A program made the translations under genes and the position numbers. 64,000 nucleotides of DNA from Membranipora membranacea (Eukaryota; Bryozoa; Gymnolaemata; Cheilostomatida; Membraniporidae). Shown in pieces: positions 21,801-36,800 of this stretch (positions are counted from its first letter, which is position 1; every line of letters starts with the position of its first letter). The stretch is taken from positions 14,310,062 through 14,374,061 of the forward strand of contig OU612074.1 of NCBI GenBank assembly GCA_914767715.1, read 5' to 3'. The notes under the pieces were generated by a model. It had not been told where the DNA came from. It saw nothing but the letters and a program-made list of their open reading frames with translations, and did not search any database.

Positions 21801-24800
21801 TTTGTGGTAAAGCACTTCATTGGGTTTTCTGAAACCTCAAACATTCAGCTACAATCTAGCAGACATATCAATAAAGGGTTTAAGTTTACCACTGCAGGAT
21901 GAAAATTACACACATATATTAGTGACTTTGCTCAATTAAATTAATTGGACAATTAAATGAACTCATGGAGATAAATCTTGGAGAAATTTTGAACCCCAAT
22001 ATATAGTTTATTACAGCAGAAGCTAACCATTAATATGGGAATTTGGATTAAGCAAAGTAATATACATGGAATGGGTTGAGAGACTAATGGATACCAGATT
22101 CAAAATCTCCATGCTCCATTACATCTGTCCACCTTTTCAAACCATTAGGCTCTCATCTTATCCCGTCTATGACTCTTTAAAGAGAAAAACATTTTCCTAC
22201 GAAAGTTTTTATGACTGTAGTGTAATACATACATGGTTTATTATAGTGATGAGGAGTGGGTGATTGCAGTGGTTGGTACGTCTTCCTCGTTATTTGTGGA
22301 GAGTAGAACTTAGGAAGAACTTTCTGAGGTTGGTTTAGTGGAGTATTACATTGTCTACAGGACGGCGGGGCTCGCACTATATCAGCGCTAAAAAAGTAAC
22401 AAAACCAGCAACATCAGAGACAGCGTAATATAACAATAAATTATCTTTGGTTTCCGATCATATTCGGAGAAAATTGATGTTGGCGATGAAAATATTTCAC
22501 AAAAGCACATTAATAGTATCTGGATTAAATACTATTGTATGTTGAGCGAGATCAAAGTGAGAAATTAAAATGAGTTGGGCGTGTGCACCTGTGAAATAGC
22601 TATTAAACCTTTGAAGCCCGCCCAGCCTCACCAACGTGGAATTAAATAGCAGCTTAGTTGGCCAAAAAACTATATAAATATTCAAAGAACATACCTATTA
22701 AGAGGAAATTAAATATTCTGATATTGTGTGAATATTTGGCCACAAAAATGAAACGAGTCCGAGAGACACCATTGTATATGTTACTCACCCAAAAGGCATT
22801 CGTTTGTTTGCAAATCTGGCACTAGCCCTAGCTCCACCACTAGTAGACCTATGACCTAGCATAGGACTCGGCGGCGGGGGAGGGTTGACGGACGCCCGTA
22901 CTCTCACGCAGTCATCACACGAGCACATAGGGTTATATGGTACCGGTCGGATGGGAGCTGGCATAGCCTGAGGCCCCATACTTCCAGTCTGTAACCCGCA
23001 GGTACACTTGAGCTTCAGGTCCTCAGCTAACTGGTTAGGAGACATAGTTGGTGCTGAAAGTATATAATGAGATTGGGTTCATCAAACTTGAATCTGATGA
23101 GATAGTGTAAATATACACTAGATAATAAATTAGATCTCTAGCGTTGAAAGATTCAACAAATATCTCATATAGTACAGTACAGGTGTTATACATTACATCA
23201 TTAGACTAATGCTATTTCAAAGCCCAGCCCCCAAGGGACATACTACTTGTTTCTGGTATCAACACTTGTAAGGGTACATCTGAAATAACAGGGCTTGCTA
23301 AACTCATTCATTAAATCCATTACCAGATATACCAAATACTATTACTGAACTAATTTGTGTCGGTAACCCTGTTAATGAAGACAATTCTGCACATCGCTGT
23401 AAAGCGCTGCAGAATTAGTCTGAGCCCCAAGATTTTGCCCCCCCCCCCCTGCAACCACAGAATACGAACTCACACTCAAGGTGTTATAAACTGCTGCCAA
23501 TGACAGTGACACTTATCTGCCTGACTTTTAGGACTATAAATATTATGGATGACAGCCATATGTGTTTATACAACAGACCCAATAATATAAGTCTATGGTT
23601 TATACTAGAGATATATATCTATGGTTTATACATAATGGCTAAGTGATACAGTTTCCTTATTACATACCCATTGACATGACCGAGACAGCATCAAAACAGG
23701 AATCAGGACATCTGCCATCTGGCATTACAGAGGCTGTCGCAGAATGTTTAGTGGTGTCTCCCCCGCTGCCTCCGCCACTGTTCCCATTACTAGGAGCGGA
23801 TAACTTCCCTGATTTGTTCTTCCGCCGAAATGATGGTAGTTTGAAGAATTCTCCAATCTTTGCAGTAGCTGACTTTTTCTGAATGAAATGAGAAGAGGAT
23901 ATTTTATGAACATGTACTGAATGGATGTCATTATTATTGAGATATAACAGCGATATGAACGAGATATCGATCTAATTATGCTGTCTCCTTGACTGTGTCA
24001 AAGAGTGGAAATGCCTACATCCACGAGAGGTTATCTTTTAATAAATCTTTGCACTGAATTGTATCTGAGATAATGTCAACCGAACATGAGAGGAATTCTC
24101 GGTGCATGGTTAAGTTGTACTTCCATCAAAGAAGATACACAGACCAACAGTATAATACGATCTTTAATAAGTCTATTTTGGCGCCAATAGTAGGAAACAA
24201 TTTCTTAAGATGTGTCGCAATGGTAATCTACATGTAGTACAAACCTGTTTGTTCTTTTTCTCGCAGATTGCATTTCTCTGTTTCTCAAATAGCCTAATTC
24301 TCGCCATGGCTTCATCGACGCTCAATTTTCCTGCCTTCACCTGCATGAGAGCATCGAGTCGTTTCTGTTCAAACACAGTCACCTCCTTACAGAAAGGTTG
24401 AGTGCAGACTTTACTATGAGCAAGTGCTGCCTGCGGAGGCACAGGACAGCAGTTATACTGTGGTGGCAGCATCATGTGAGGATGATGATGAGCTGGTGAT
24501 GGGTATCCTCCTCCTAAAATAAAACACAATCACAGGGCTGACGTCAGAACTTAATTGTGACTATAAATTATGCTAATGGCCTTACCATTCATTCAGCAGA
24601 ATGTTTATGTGTCTTGGCAAGGTGCTACGCAAAAAATACCGCACATTAATACACACAGAGCTGGAACTGCTCGGCGAGATAAATAATTAGATGCCTTGTC
24701 ATAATAGCACTGCGATGCCTTGGAATTTGGTCACAGCAATATAACACTTTATAATTTTCAAGGTGCCAAAAAGTCACCTTTTTATAATGATAGATATTAG

Positions 24801-27800
24801 ATTGGAACACAGAGATTCTTACTCTGTGATTGGAACCTCAAATAATGATAGGTTGGTTTGGGACTTGGGGAGCAATCACTCTTACAAACTACACATGTTA
24901 CGTACACATTTTAATTTGGTCTTCCTAACCCAAATATCCCTATCAATTTCAGTGACCAAAAATTTGTTGTATAACAGAAAGCTTGGAATGGATCGTTCTA
25001 GTAAAAGTCAGGTAAAAGGTCATAATTCACCAGTCATAGTTAGCGTGAGACTAGCGATCTTAATCCACTAAACTATTCCTTGATGTCATAGCTAGAGAAA
25101 TTATCTTGCACAGCAAACATACCTGCCAGTATTACACTCACTGATTAAAGCTGACAAGCAGCCATGTAATCCTATACTAGGGCCACTGAGCCAGCTAATT
25201 TATATAAATCGTTACACTGTGACAGACATGCAAGTCACAATGAGGTAGTATGTGTACTAGCCTGTTTTGACAAGCATTGTTGGTGGGGGATACTTGCCTC
25301 CCCTCCCAACGACAAAGCTTGTCAAGACAGGCTATACATTTACTAGCCTGTCTTGACAAGCTTTGTCAGTGGGGGTGGGCACTCGTACCCCCACAAGACA
25401 AGCCAAGACAGGCTATTTCAGTGCAGGTAAATGACCAGGCTTGATAATTTGTCTGCTGTCTCATAGTTGGAGACTCAGCTCCAGTTACCCATTTACAGCA
25501 TATTAGTCATGATCGCCTGTCAGCTTTGATTTATTGTTATTCAATTTTGAGCCAAGTCAGCAAACCCAAAATTGTTGCTGTGTGAGCCAAGGTAATCCTT
25601 TGTGTCATTTTGTCGTAAAAAGGCTAATGGCTCTCGGAGAGGAGCAGAAGTTTGATGAATATTTCATTTGTGAGTCGGTTTTAGGTCTTCCATGTTGTTA
25701 AAGCGCTTAAACATTGTCGGGATAGCTGGTAGCAGCATTTCATTATCAACCACTGGTGGTGAACGTGGTTGATAATAAAATGCTACTACCAGCTATCCTG
25801 GCACAGTTTAAGCGCTTTAACTAGTCTTTATGCTGTATTCTAGATGTTCGGATAGGGTGTCATGTGTAAATGGTGAGGACCACCAAACAGGGGTGTATAC
25901 CGATACGACGTGCAGGCATCTTACCTTGGTAGTGAGAGAGGGGCGTATCTTGAAATGAGGTGCTCCTCCCACATGAATGCAGAGCTGGATGAGCAGCCGG
26001 GTGGTGAAGGCGAGGTTCTGATGTCTCTCTTAGTAGGTGAGGTATCTCAGTGCTGCTCTGTCCGTACATTCTACAGGAAAAGAGAGGGAAATTATCAAAA
26101 GAAATATTATATATATTATATATTATATGAAAGATAAATGTATAAAAGAACATTATAACGATATGTTCAGGAACGAGCATTTCCAGTGAACAACATGGGG
26201 CAACTCCTGATAGAACGTAAAGTTCCAAGCCACATTTAATTGCGGTTGTAAGGTATTGAAAATGGTTGTTGTACCACAATATGTTGTGGTTGTTTTGAGT
26301 CCCCAGGTGACAAGCTTCAGACAATTTCTATGTTTGGTGAAAACACGATCACTTCTTGAGTTTCAAAACCGTTCGGTGTCACCCTCACACCAACAAAGGC
26401 CAACAAAAATAATCCCTAAAGCTTAGAAGTTAATCGGTAAAACAGTATCAGAGGGTCCTATAAAAACATGTCATGAGTTCGAAAATAATAGGGAGTGTTC
26501 TCTATACACAATAACACAGTCCAGCTTTGTACCAATGACGTATTATTTTGTATCTTAGGTTTGTACTCGCCAGTGAGGCTTAGTACTCGGTACTAACAGG
26601 GTTATGTCAACAGCTAATATTCAAAGTTTTAAATATTTACAAAATGGCAACAAATTAAAGCTATTGGAAAACAAAACAATCGGGATCAACACGCTAGAGT
26701 AAATATAGACTGGCTATTGTGTTTTGAGATGCTGGCTTTGGTCAAGTAATAATAAAAGTTAGACAATTAATCACAAGTGCAGCTTCTCTCTATATATTCA
26801 TAGTAATTAGCGGTTTTATCTTGAGTTTCTTATCAAACTTGTGTCCGCAGGCTCATTTAGTAAAAATGACTTTTAATGTTCCATGACCACAATTTAAGGC
26901 AATGATAGATAAAAAACAAAGCTTGGCGGTGACATAAATAGAACACATCCTGTCTGCATGAAGAGCGAGGGGGCAGAGTCAAGATGGCACAATTAGTTTA
27001 TTACTCAACAACTCAACAAACAACATCAGAAAGTGTAGGATTGCAGCTTATTTGGAGGGTCTTTGATTGTCAAGAGAGATCTCAGCCACTCTCTAGATTT
27101 TTGAGGTGAACACTGTGGCAAGAATGGCCAGAACAACAAACTTCCACCCTACCTAGACAAACGGGACAAATACATTTATTGAGATAACATTAGGTGCATT
27201 TCAGGAGTTGTCCAATCTTGTAACTTAAGGATCCTAATTCATTGTCCTCGCATAAACCTCACAATCAGTTGTCAGGATCATAGATAAGATATGAGGATTG
27301 TGCGAAGTTATCAGTCATAGACGGGTGATAAATTAAGTGGTCAGAGTGACAAAGGGATGGTATCAAGGTGACCCCCATTCTGAAAAGGCTGTGAGGTGAA
27401 CGAGGCTTCTCAAAAAAATAAGAAAGGGTTTTATGTTGGTTCATATCTGATGCTGCATTTATACTGCAATTATGTTTGACTGTTTTTTTCTTTTATATAA
27501 GCTATCATTGGAAGCACAAATAAATCTTGAGTTTCGGTCCAAAGCAACGAAATTATTTTCTACCACAAGGAAATAGTTCGTTACTTGGCAATAATTATCA
27601 CCACCATGTGCTCTTTGCGCCTTTCCCACTTCCAATAGAATGAAAATACACTTCCCTGAAAAGCTTCTATAGTAAGTTTGTGATCAAGATTATGGAACCA
27701 ATTATGATCAATTGATTAGCGTAAATTAAAGCTTTAATTATACCTTTTAGTAACACAATACCCCAGTAGATTTGGATCGTTTAGTTCTCACTGACCATTC

Positions 27801-30800
27801 ATAAGTTTATAATAAGCTTCAAAAACCCGTAATTAGAGTGAACTTTCCCTCATTTGTTAAACTAATGAAAATATAAATGCTATTACCTGTGAACACTTTA
27901 CTAATTCGAATAGGAAATGGTCTAGCTATCATTTACCTCTGTGGCGGTTCAGAGAATTTTGAGAATGACTCATTTGGTTGATGATTTGACTTTTTATATT
28001 CACACCTTTCAGACTGTTCAGTGAATAAAGGATCATGGCAAAAGAAAATAAAAAAGCCTATTATTGTAGTCCTAGCGCTAATGACTGCCATCGATTTGTT
28101 TGGACAGGTATAATGAGGACGATGCTTCTAAAGAGAGAGAATTTTGATTAACTTCCGAGCTGTTTACATGTCACACGAATCCAAACATCGATTTTACTGT
28201 TCAGTGTTCAGACTTGGATGAATAGACAGTATGGGTTAATTTGCTTTCTTTTTAATCATTACTCTTGTTCAGCTGCGAAAGTTTATTAGTATCTAGAAAA
28301 ACCAATAAACGGAAAATGTCATCTTCCATGCCATGAATAGATTTAATATGGCTACTTAGTCTTTTCTATTTATCACCGCATGTGGCAGCTAAATCAAAGT
28401 TCATATATGACACCACCTAACACTACTGTATATTATAATATTCCTGTCTTATAATCTTAAAAGTTTCACATTAAAGTGCAAGTAGACATGGATATATAAC
28501 ACCTTATAACATTGGAGCTTTAATGTGTAATATTATTATCGATCAGTATCGCAGAGATGAGGACTTGTTGATTGCTCTGGGGCATGAAACCATCTGCCCT
28601 TGTGATTTGATATTATCCAAGAATAAGTGTGTTACATGCTTCCCTTGTAAACCCAACTTTTTGAGTAGGCCTACACCAATTGCAAATAGTTTGCTAATGC
28701 ACTAGCTTCCTCATTGGTGGGAGCAATTTAGAGTCCCCCTTTTTCTCATGGTCCCTCGCAATCTCTCCTTCATCGGTAGGAGAAAATTTGGGGCTGGTCC
28801 CCGGGGTCCCCCTCCCAAATTTTCGGTACTGATCCATTTTAATTGTGGTAGCGCAACTCTGGACATGCCCATCATGATAATCAAGCATTGAATCAAAAGA
28901 CAATGACTTGGCGTATAATCACAACATGTCATTAGGGTGCCTCTCTTTATCTAAGGATTAATAGACAGCCCCAAAGATGACACAATACTTTATCTCAACC
29001 AAACAATTGTTTGCTAATCAATGTTGTCAAAACTAAATAAGAAAACAGTCAAACATGTCATAATTCGGTTGGCGGTAGATGTTGATAGCGGTGGCGGTAG
29101 ATGTTGATAGCGGTGGCGGTAGATGTTGATCATTGTGGCGCACACTTGGACGTTGCCCCTTACTGTGTAATATTACTGGCGGCAAAGATCTAATGAAAGT
29201 TGCACAACCTGATGGAATTGTGTAAAAAAAATCTAACCGGATCAAATCAAAAACTTAACCCATACCCTGTCAACGGCCTGCCCATATCACATGGTATGGG
29301 CCTACCATCATCTAGCATTTTTGGTGCTGACATAAAAGTCCATGTTTTTGGTAATTTTTCCGCTGACAGATTTATGATGAATAATTATGATAAAGGAAGA
29401 TACAATCACAGTCATGACTCCCTCAGAGTGGAATACAGCGGAGGATATGCAAGGAGGAAGGTACTAGGTACAAGGTACATTAATGAGTCAGACGTAGTGT
29501 AGCTACCAGCAATGTTTACCATACAGAGTCAGTCATACTGATGTCATGCAGATGTAAATACGACTTGGCTGGTAATCATTATCAGTCAATTTCCCTTTAC
29601 TTATGATCAAATCGGTAAGCAGACACAAATGAAGCACAGACATATGCAATTAGACCTCAATTCACCTGCATAATAGAAGTTTCTTGACAGCGTATCATAA
29701 TTATTGAATTTTGGTAAGGGACCAATGCATCGAAAGTCATTGAAAAAGCTTTTTAAATAATTTGACTTTCAAATTCAAAATAAAACACAGTGCATTTCCC
29801 ACACTGACTTGCTTTATTATTACGTCTAATGAATGAATTCAGTACAATAGGATGGAAATCATCAAAATTCTCTACCTTAATTTCCTATTCATCAGGTGTA
29901 ATCTCTTTACAAACATTGTCACCTTAGCGAATGATTATAAATAATACTCATGAATGAGGCTATTTGACAAGCTTTCAGAAATTTGAGATGCAAATCCTAC
30001 CCATTGACAGTTTATCTTTTCACTACGAGAAAGCTTTCTTCGCTGCCTTGAGGGGGCAGATACGCTAAACACAAGCTGAATATAATGACAGTTTGATTAC
30101 GATACTGAGCTGTTACTGTATATTATGGATGGGCCTATATTTAGAGCTGAGCCCGAAGCAAACTGCTAATTCACAGGCTAGACTTTGGCTAAGCTTGAAA
30201 TCATGCTCCTCACCCAGTTTGGGTAGCTTGAAGGATAAGACCAGGTCACTATTCAAAACAATCCAAGTGAGTGAAATCTCAGTTTGGAGTGGGGGTTGAG
30301 ATGCACTTATTATTGATTACAAATAAGCCAACCCAAACAATTGTCCATCACGCCTGAATCCCTCAATGTAAACAATATAATCCTCCAATCATCCACAAGT
30401 ATATACATCTTCAGCTACCGTGTGAAAAGCTAGCAAGCTGTCAGATAGCTTTATTTATCAGTAGCCATGAGAAAGCAGTTTCCTTCCCAAATGCATTTAG
30501 CTCTTATGAAACATGTCACATGGAAAAGTCACACGACTCAATTCGTCATCATTCATAGTCAGTTTACTTTTTTTCTGCTGACGGTTGCATTGCATGGCCA
30601 CGATCATCATGGTTTAGATTTCCCACGAACTAATTGTTGTGGTCGTTTATTTATCCTAGGCCATGTTTTGACATTTAAAATGTGATCAGGATCAATGTAA
30701 TGTAAATTCTTCATCTTGGAAGTAGATTTTTATTTGAGTCAATCACAAGCACAAGACAGGGTAATGGCCCAGGATACCTCATTATATAAGTGCTTTATGC

Positions 30801-33800
30801 TAATTGCATCACTAAATGGATACAGGCCCGAAATAACCGCTTTTTACATCAGTTGTGGTGGGTTACACTGAATAAGAAAGTGATGGATCTCTAATGATTG
30901 ATTTGGCTTACTATATTTGTACGTTCTTTGAACGATGGCCACTTCACATCAGGAGCATCTTTGTCTATTTGTCTTCATCAATTTACGACCAAAACCCGTT
31001 TTATGTCGGCCAAATCTAGTCCTAATCTCTCGGAGGTGAAAACCAATCACAGCTACACAACATTAGTTGAGTGGATACCCCATCCACATTATCCACCTCT
31101 GGTGAGATGCGATATTGCTATTTTGATAAAGCTTGTTTGATGCACGCCGCCTAGATAACTCCAGGCGCTTTGGTGTGAAACAGCCAGTATATAAACTGTG
31201 TCAACAAAATACAATCGCAGAATAAATACAGAAAACAAGCTAGCACTCCTCGTCGATGTGGTCTTCAAGTTGTTATTAGAGTACACACTATACCATAATA
31301 GCTCTGTATTCTACACTTTACCTACGCTGTGTATGCGATGTATTGATGTGACCAGTGGCCCTAAGTTTTAAGGTAATGGGCTGTAAGGAAAGCTTGTATT
31401 GATGTTTGTGATTGACGAGTGCAAGGCGCCAATTCTCATCGAGTGGGCAGTGGGAAAAATAGCAAATGCAACCCTTGCTCTTATCTCGAACTATTATACT
31501 GCCATTAAAACGGCCAAGACTTACACTATCCCTGATAATCTCTCAAATTGTAGGTTTAGTAAATGATCATCAATATATACTTTTATCATAAATAATCCAA
31601 TTGAAATTCAGGAATAAAAACTAGAAAATCTCCGTAGGGAATTGCTCCTCTTATTGTTTGCAATGCTGAAAGCAATGCTGGTACTGCTACCTTCATAGCT
31701 GAATAGAATCCAGTTTTCTAAAACATCTGGCACCGTGATGTGTTATTGATAAGTTTGACATTTTGGTTTTTCTAAGATCAAAGAGCAAAAAACCTAACAA
31801 ACTGATATTTTGTGCCAACCCACCTGATTGTAAATGTTTGTAGTTAGCAGAACCACAAAGGTGAGATAGGCCTTGACACTGTGGTTATATCAGCACAACT
31901 GCCAACATTCCGAGCTAATTTCATCAAAAGTAACCCATTAAAGTTTCAATAGATGTCATGACTGCGAGATTCAGTTAATGATGGTAGTCACACATAAAAA
32001 GTAAACACTACCTTATGCAGGTAGATTTCAGCGCATCATGATGGTATGATATATGAAACAAAGAGAGATGGGTTGGACTGCAATTCTTAGCCACAATTTC
32101 AACATGTGCATGAAGTGTTTATCATGTTTTTATAGTTCTTGTTGACGACGTTTTTCGTTATATATTAACATGTGAGGTAGTAGTGAATTGGCCGTCGGTG
32201 TCGGGACAAAGGGGGTATGAGAATGCTGGAGTGGAGAAATGGTTTCCTGCCATGAGAGCTCTTATGGGGAGACTAGACAGGATGACATAAATATTCATAT
32301 CGTATTATATGATTGTGAACTGCTGCATGATGCAACAAGCACTTTGCATGATATGGTTGGTGTCAGCCATAAACATATATAAATACTTTATTTTTATGTT
32401 TATGGTGTCAGCAATGATTCTTTAGCTCACCTGGATTGCAATAGCCCGAGGCCCGTACACGCTGACTGTGATCGAGTATATGGTTGAGTCATCTGTGATT
32501 TTTTACCTGCGGCTATGGCGCTCGCACCTGACTGTACACTTTTTTGCACCTGAAACAAGTAAAAACAAAGCGATTACACAAAGATTTAATTAGCGTTTTA
32601 ATTAACAACATTTGTAACAGAATGATTCTCGTTTTACATCATTGAATGGCTGGCGGGGTGTGATTCGGTCTACAGAGTCGTGGCACCAACAAAGCTGAAA
32701 CGAGAGATGTCGCTGTTTATTTTGGCTGCCGCTGAGGCGACCTGTAACCCCAGATGTCGATTGTAGTGTAGGTATGAATCGGCAGCGCACTATTGAAATT
32801 ACGTCATGTTGTTTTGAATGTCAGCAAGGTAGCTTTCTTACATTATTGTGTAATATTTGAAAATATCAGGTTTGAGACAGGGGGATGTAGAATGTCGGTT
32901 AGGCTATTGCCCTGCATAGTTCCTGTTACAGACAAAATCACCACAACTCCTGACGACAACGGCGCAGAGTCTGCTGGGTGGATGTTGTAGATGCCTGACC
33001 CGTGAAATATCAAGTTAAAGCTTAGTTGCATGCATCGATATAACATTGAATAGCATGAATAGTATGACATTGATATGACACAAATAGCCATATGCTCTCT
33101 CAGGGTCAGATATGTACCCCTCATCCATAAAATATATATCAGTGGTTACATATCATGTTGTAGCGTGCGACGGCCATGCAGTAACAGAACAGTGGCCAGG
33201 GGCATTATCATGCTGATTACACATTGTCAAAACCGGCCCTCAAAGAAGGTCTTTCCCTCAGCCAACAGGACAGGACTAAGTAGCACTTGTTTAGTAGTGT
33301 CCGTATATTATAGGTTAGGATGGCAGCTGTACAATGCCTGCAGGCTTCTTACATATTACATATACTCTGCTGTACAAAGATATCAATTACCACACTGCAG
33401 ATCTTATCTATGTACATATATGTTTAGAACATATTGACTAATTTACTGCATCGCTGAAAAACGCATCCTGTTACGTCAATGACATTTCTTCGTACTTTTT
33501 TTTGCATTTTTTGACATGTTTTTTCCTTTTGGAACCTACGCTTGTGGCGAACTGACCTAGGGATTAAGGAAAACATCTGAACTATTTGGAGGAAATCCAG
33601 ATGTCATACACCTACTACTTGTAAAGGTCTAACCACATCCCCGGTGATTTCTGCAAGAAACTAATTTTCACCCAATTATTGACGATCCCAGCAATATCCC
33701 CAAGATTCCTGATAAATAAGGTAATTTATGACTATGACCTGTAGGTCTAGCCTTTAAATTAGCTATTGGTCACACGGACTGTGGTGATGACCTACGTGTC

Positions 33801-36800
33801 GCTAAGTAGCGACGAACCTATCTGGTCCCTACTACCATAATTTAACTAAAGTCAGTAATTCATATTACCAAATACCACAGTCACACTGATGGTATCGTAT
33901 AGGTCAGTCTGAGATGTCTCTGCTATGGGTACAGCGCGACACACAGACCAAATAAAGAGGAGCTTGCACGATGGGATGATTTATAGCAACGGGACACAGC
34001 AGTCATTATACGAGGGATAACATTTCATTATCCTCTGGTGATCTGAGGGACTTCAGATTTTATATAACGCTGCAGAGCCTGCTCGAGTGCTCTTTAAGCT
34101 CAACCATTATGGTGTCAAGATGATAATGAGCACCTTAGAGCGATGGGAAAACCCTTCAATTGCTTTTTCGTTTCAACTTCCCTGTGACAAAGACAATCAG
34201 GCACTCTTCCATGCTTCTCACCACACAGCAGGCATAGGGATAGATCACACAGCATGCTGGCATAAGGATTAATCATTCTAACCAAATATTAGTTATGACT
34301 ACCCAAATACTATATATGACTACCCAAACCCTAAAATTTGAGACTCAAGGAAAACGGAGTGTGTGGTTTCAGTTATGTCATCATAAAGAAATGTTTAGAA
34401 GCCTAGCCTGATATTATTAGCGATGTTGTAATGGTAACTCGACTCTCAGAGTTTCTAATTTCTCAGCTTATGCATACATTACTATGTTATTGTGTTGTGA
34501 GGTCTTTACCGATCATGAAAGGTATTGTATTACGTGGTTAGGTGCCTTTGATGTTCCTGATTATGAATGAGCCTTGAAACATTTAATCATATCCAGGTGA
34601 TCGACAGGAAATTAGAAAACTTCAATAATCAATGTACAGTGTACATTATGCGGCAAGCTCCTGCATAAGTGTAAAAATTGTATCAAACTTCTGTCTACAG
34701 TATGGGTTTTGTGAGGGGGGGATGTTTGTTTCTATATCGTATGCAAATAAGGGCTGACTCAGCTTTGAATCCAGCGATGTTTTACGGACTTTAATTTCCT
34801 GCCAGTACTTGTGATAGCGATGCTTTGCTTTAAAGTTGGCCAGTAAAGCTTTCAAGTTTTACATGTCCAGTTGTTGTACAGTAACTTTAGCTCGGTTTTA
34901 ATGGCATTCAACTTCCCGTTCTGCTGGTAGCTTAATGGTAGTGATGAATGTCAGTCTGAGGTTTAAAATAGGGGGCAACTCATCTTGCAGCGCGCATCTC
35001 ACGGCTTGTCCAGGCAAGCAGCTACAACGCGTCAAACAACCGCACAACACCCCCCATCTGGTACACTCGGAATTTTGCTTAGTGCGTTTTTACCAACCAC
35101 ATGTGACATGTCACTAATTTCACAACCGAGTAAAAATTTTGCACTTACCAGGTTCGGTGACCCGTTCTGTGACGCTACAGCACCACTGCTATGAAGTGAC
35201 GGCGGAGGACAGCTCGGTACAGCGGGTGGATTAATACTTCCTAGAAACATGTCACATTGATCTCGAGCTCTCGATGCGGAACTGCTCGTCGTACCGCTGG
35301 AGAAGGGGGACTGACCCTGCCTATAGAACGACTCTCCTCCGTCAAACTAAAGAGAAAAAACAAAGCCCAGCTGCTTTTCACACTCAGATAAAAAACAAGT
35401 TATGAATGTAAAGTAGGCTACAGCATAACAATATTACAGCATTCAGTGCATTGTTCTGACAGGCTTGTAAACTCATGTGAAGACGCATCTCAAATATTTG
35501 GTTATAGTCTCTAATAACTCAACCATAAAGATTGGCATGCACAGCAATCTTATCTAGCGTCGGATTTGTGTGGCCAGTTAGTGCAGCAGGTTCCCCCTTT
35601 TCCTCACCACAAATTTTGGGGCCCAATATGAATAATTAGCAGGATATCCTGGGCCCCTACACCTGGGCATATCTCATTATAATAATAGCTCGTAATTTGG
35701 CAGGCTGAGTGAATGCCCTTTAGTACAAAACAGTAACAGACCATGGCTGATCAAGATATCGGTTATCTTGCCCCTGGCAATTAATCAACAGTCCCAATAT
35801 AGCTAACTGGTCATAGACAGACCCTCAGAGCCAAGAGGATCAGTTATCCCCAAGGCACAACTCTCGCTAATTGTTTTCATCCAAGATAAGACCCACAAAT
35901 AGCACTGCATATGAATGTAACACTTTCCAACTATTTTACTACACTATGTTGTTATCATCACCAGTATTTATAATCTTTGCCATCACTAGACAGCAAAACA
36001 GGAAAGCTACTATCATAACAACTTTATGAGTCATATGGTGACACCTCAAAGTAATTAAGTCAGGAGTCCGCTGACCACTTACCTGGTTGATGACGTTGAT
36101 GCTGCCGGACGTTGCGTTATTATGCTGCTGTTGTAGGAGATCAGATCTGCTGCCGCTCATCGCGACCCTGACCCTCTCACTGTACATTCTCTCCATTACT
36201 GACATAACGTTATAATAATTCTGAGATAACTCATCAGCATACCTCATAGCTAGGGCTGTCACCACAGGAACTGACATACCACCTGACTATAATACAAACA
36301 TGACCAAACAATTAAACTATCAGTCATCGACTTGAGACTTAGTTAGGGCACTATGGTAATAAATTATATTTGGAGACCAATGAAGATGATTATGATGGAT
36401 GAAGTCAGCTACCATGGATTCATAGATGATAAAGCAGGAATTGATTGCATTCATAGACAACATTGGTGACAATGATCGACAGGCTAGAAAAATATGATAT
36501 TGTGTGATAAAAGGTTATTTCTATCACATTATGAAACAGATATTTGCCATATATACCAAACAGGAGTTGTTTTTAGGGAGTCTTAGAAACCTCTCGATAA
36601 AAGCAATTTTCATTTCCAACTCTTCAACCAGTACTTGACCATGCATCCATAACAACCCCAAACAATCTTGCAGCATTTTAATTTCTAAACCCTATTGTCA
36701 TAGCCATGAATGACACGGAACATTAAACTATGCCACCTCCCTAATTAGCCAGTGTTCCTGTATCCAATCACTAACTTTCATGTAATGGCTACAATCCAAG

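Noticed and set aside
29200-29502. Plus-strand 100-codon open frame
   Set aside because: No family motif, splice signal or codon bias; lies in a large intron on the opposite strand and fits chance length.
34646-34855. Minus-strand 69-codon frame in an intron of the SAM gene
   Set aside because: It looks moderately protein-like, but it has its own stop, no acceptor in the right phase and no motif I recognise; including it would end the SAM protein early.
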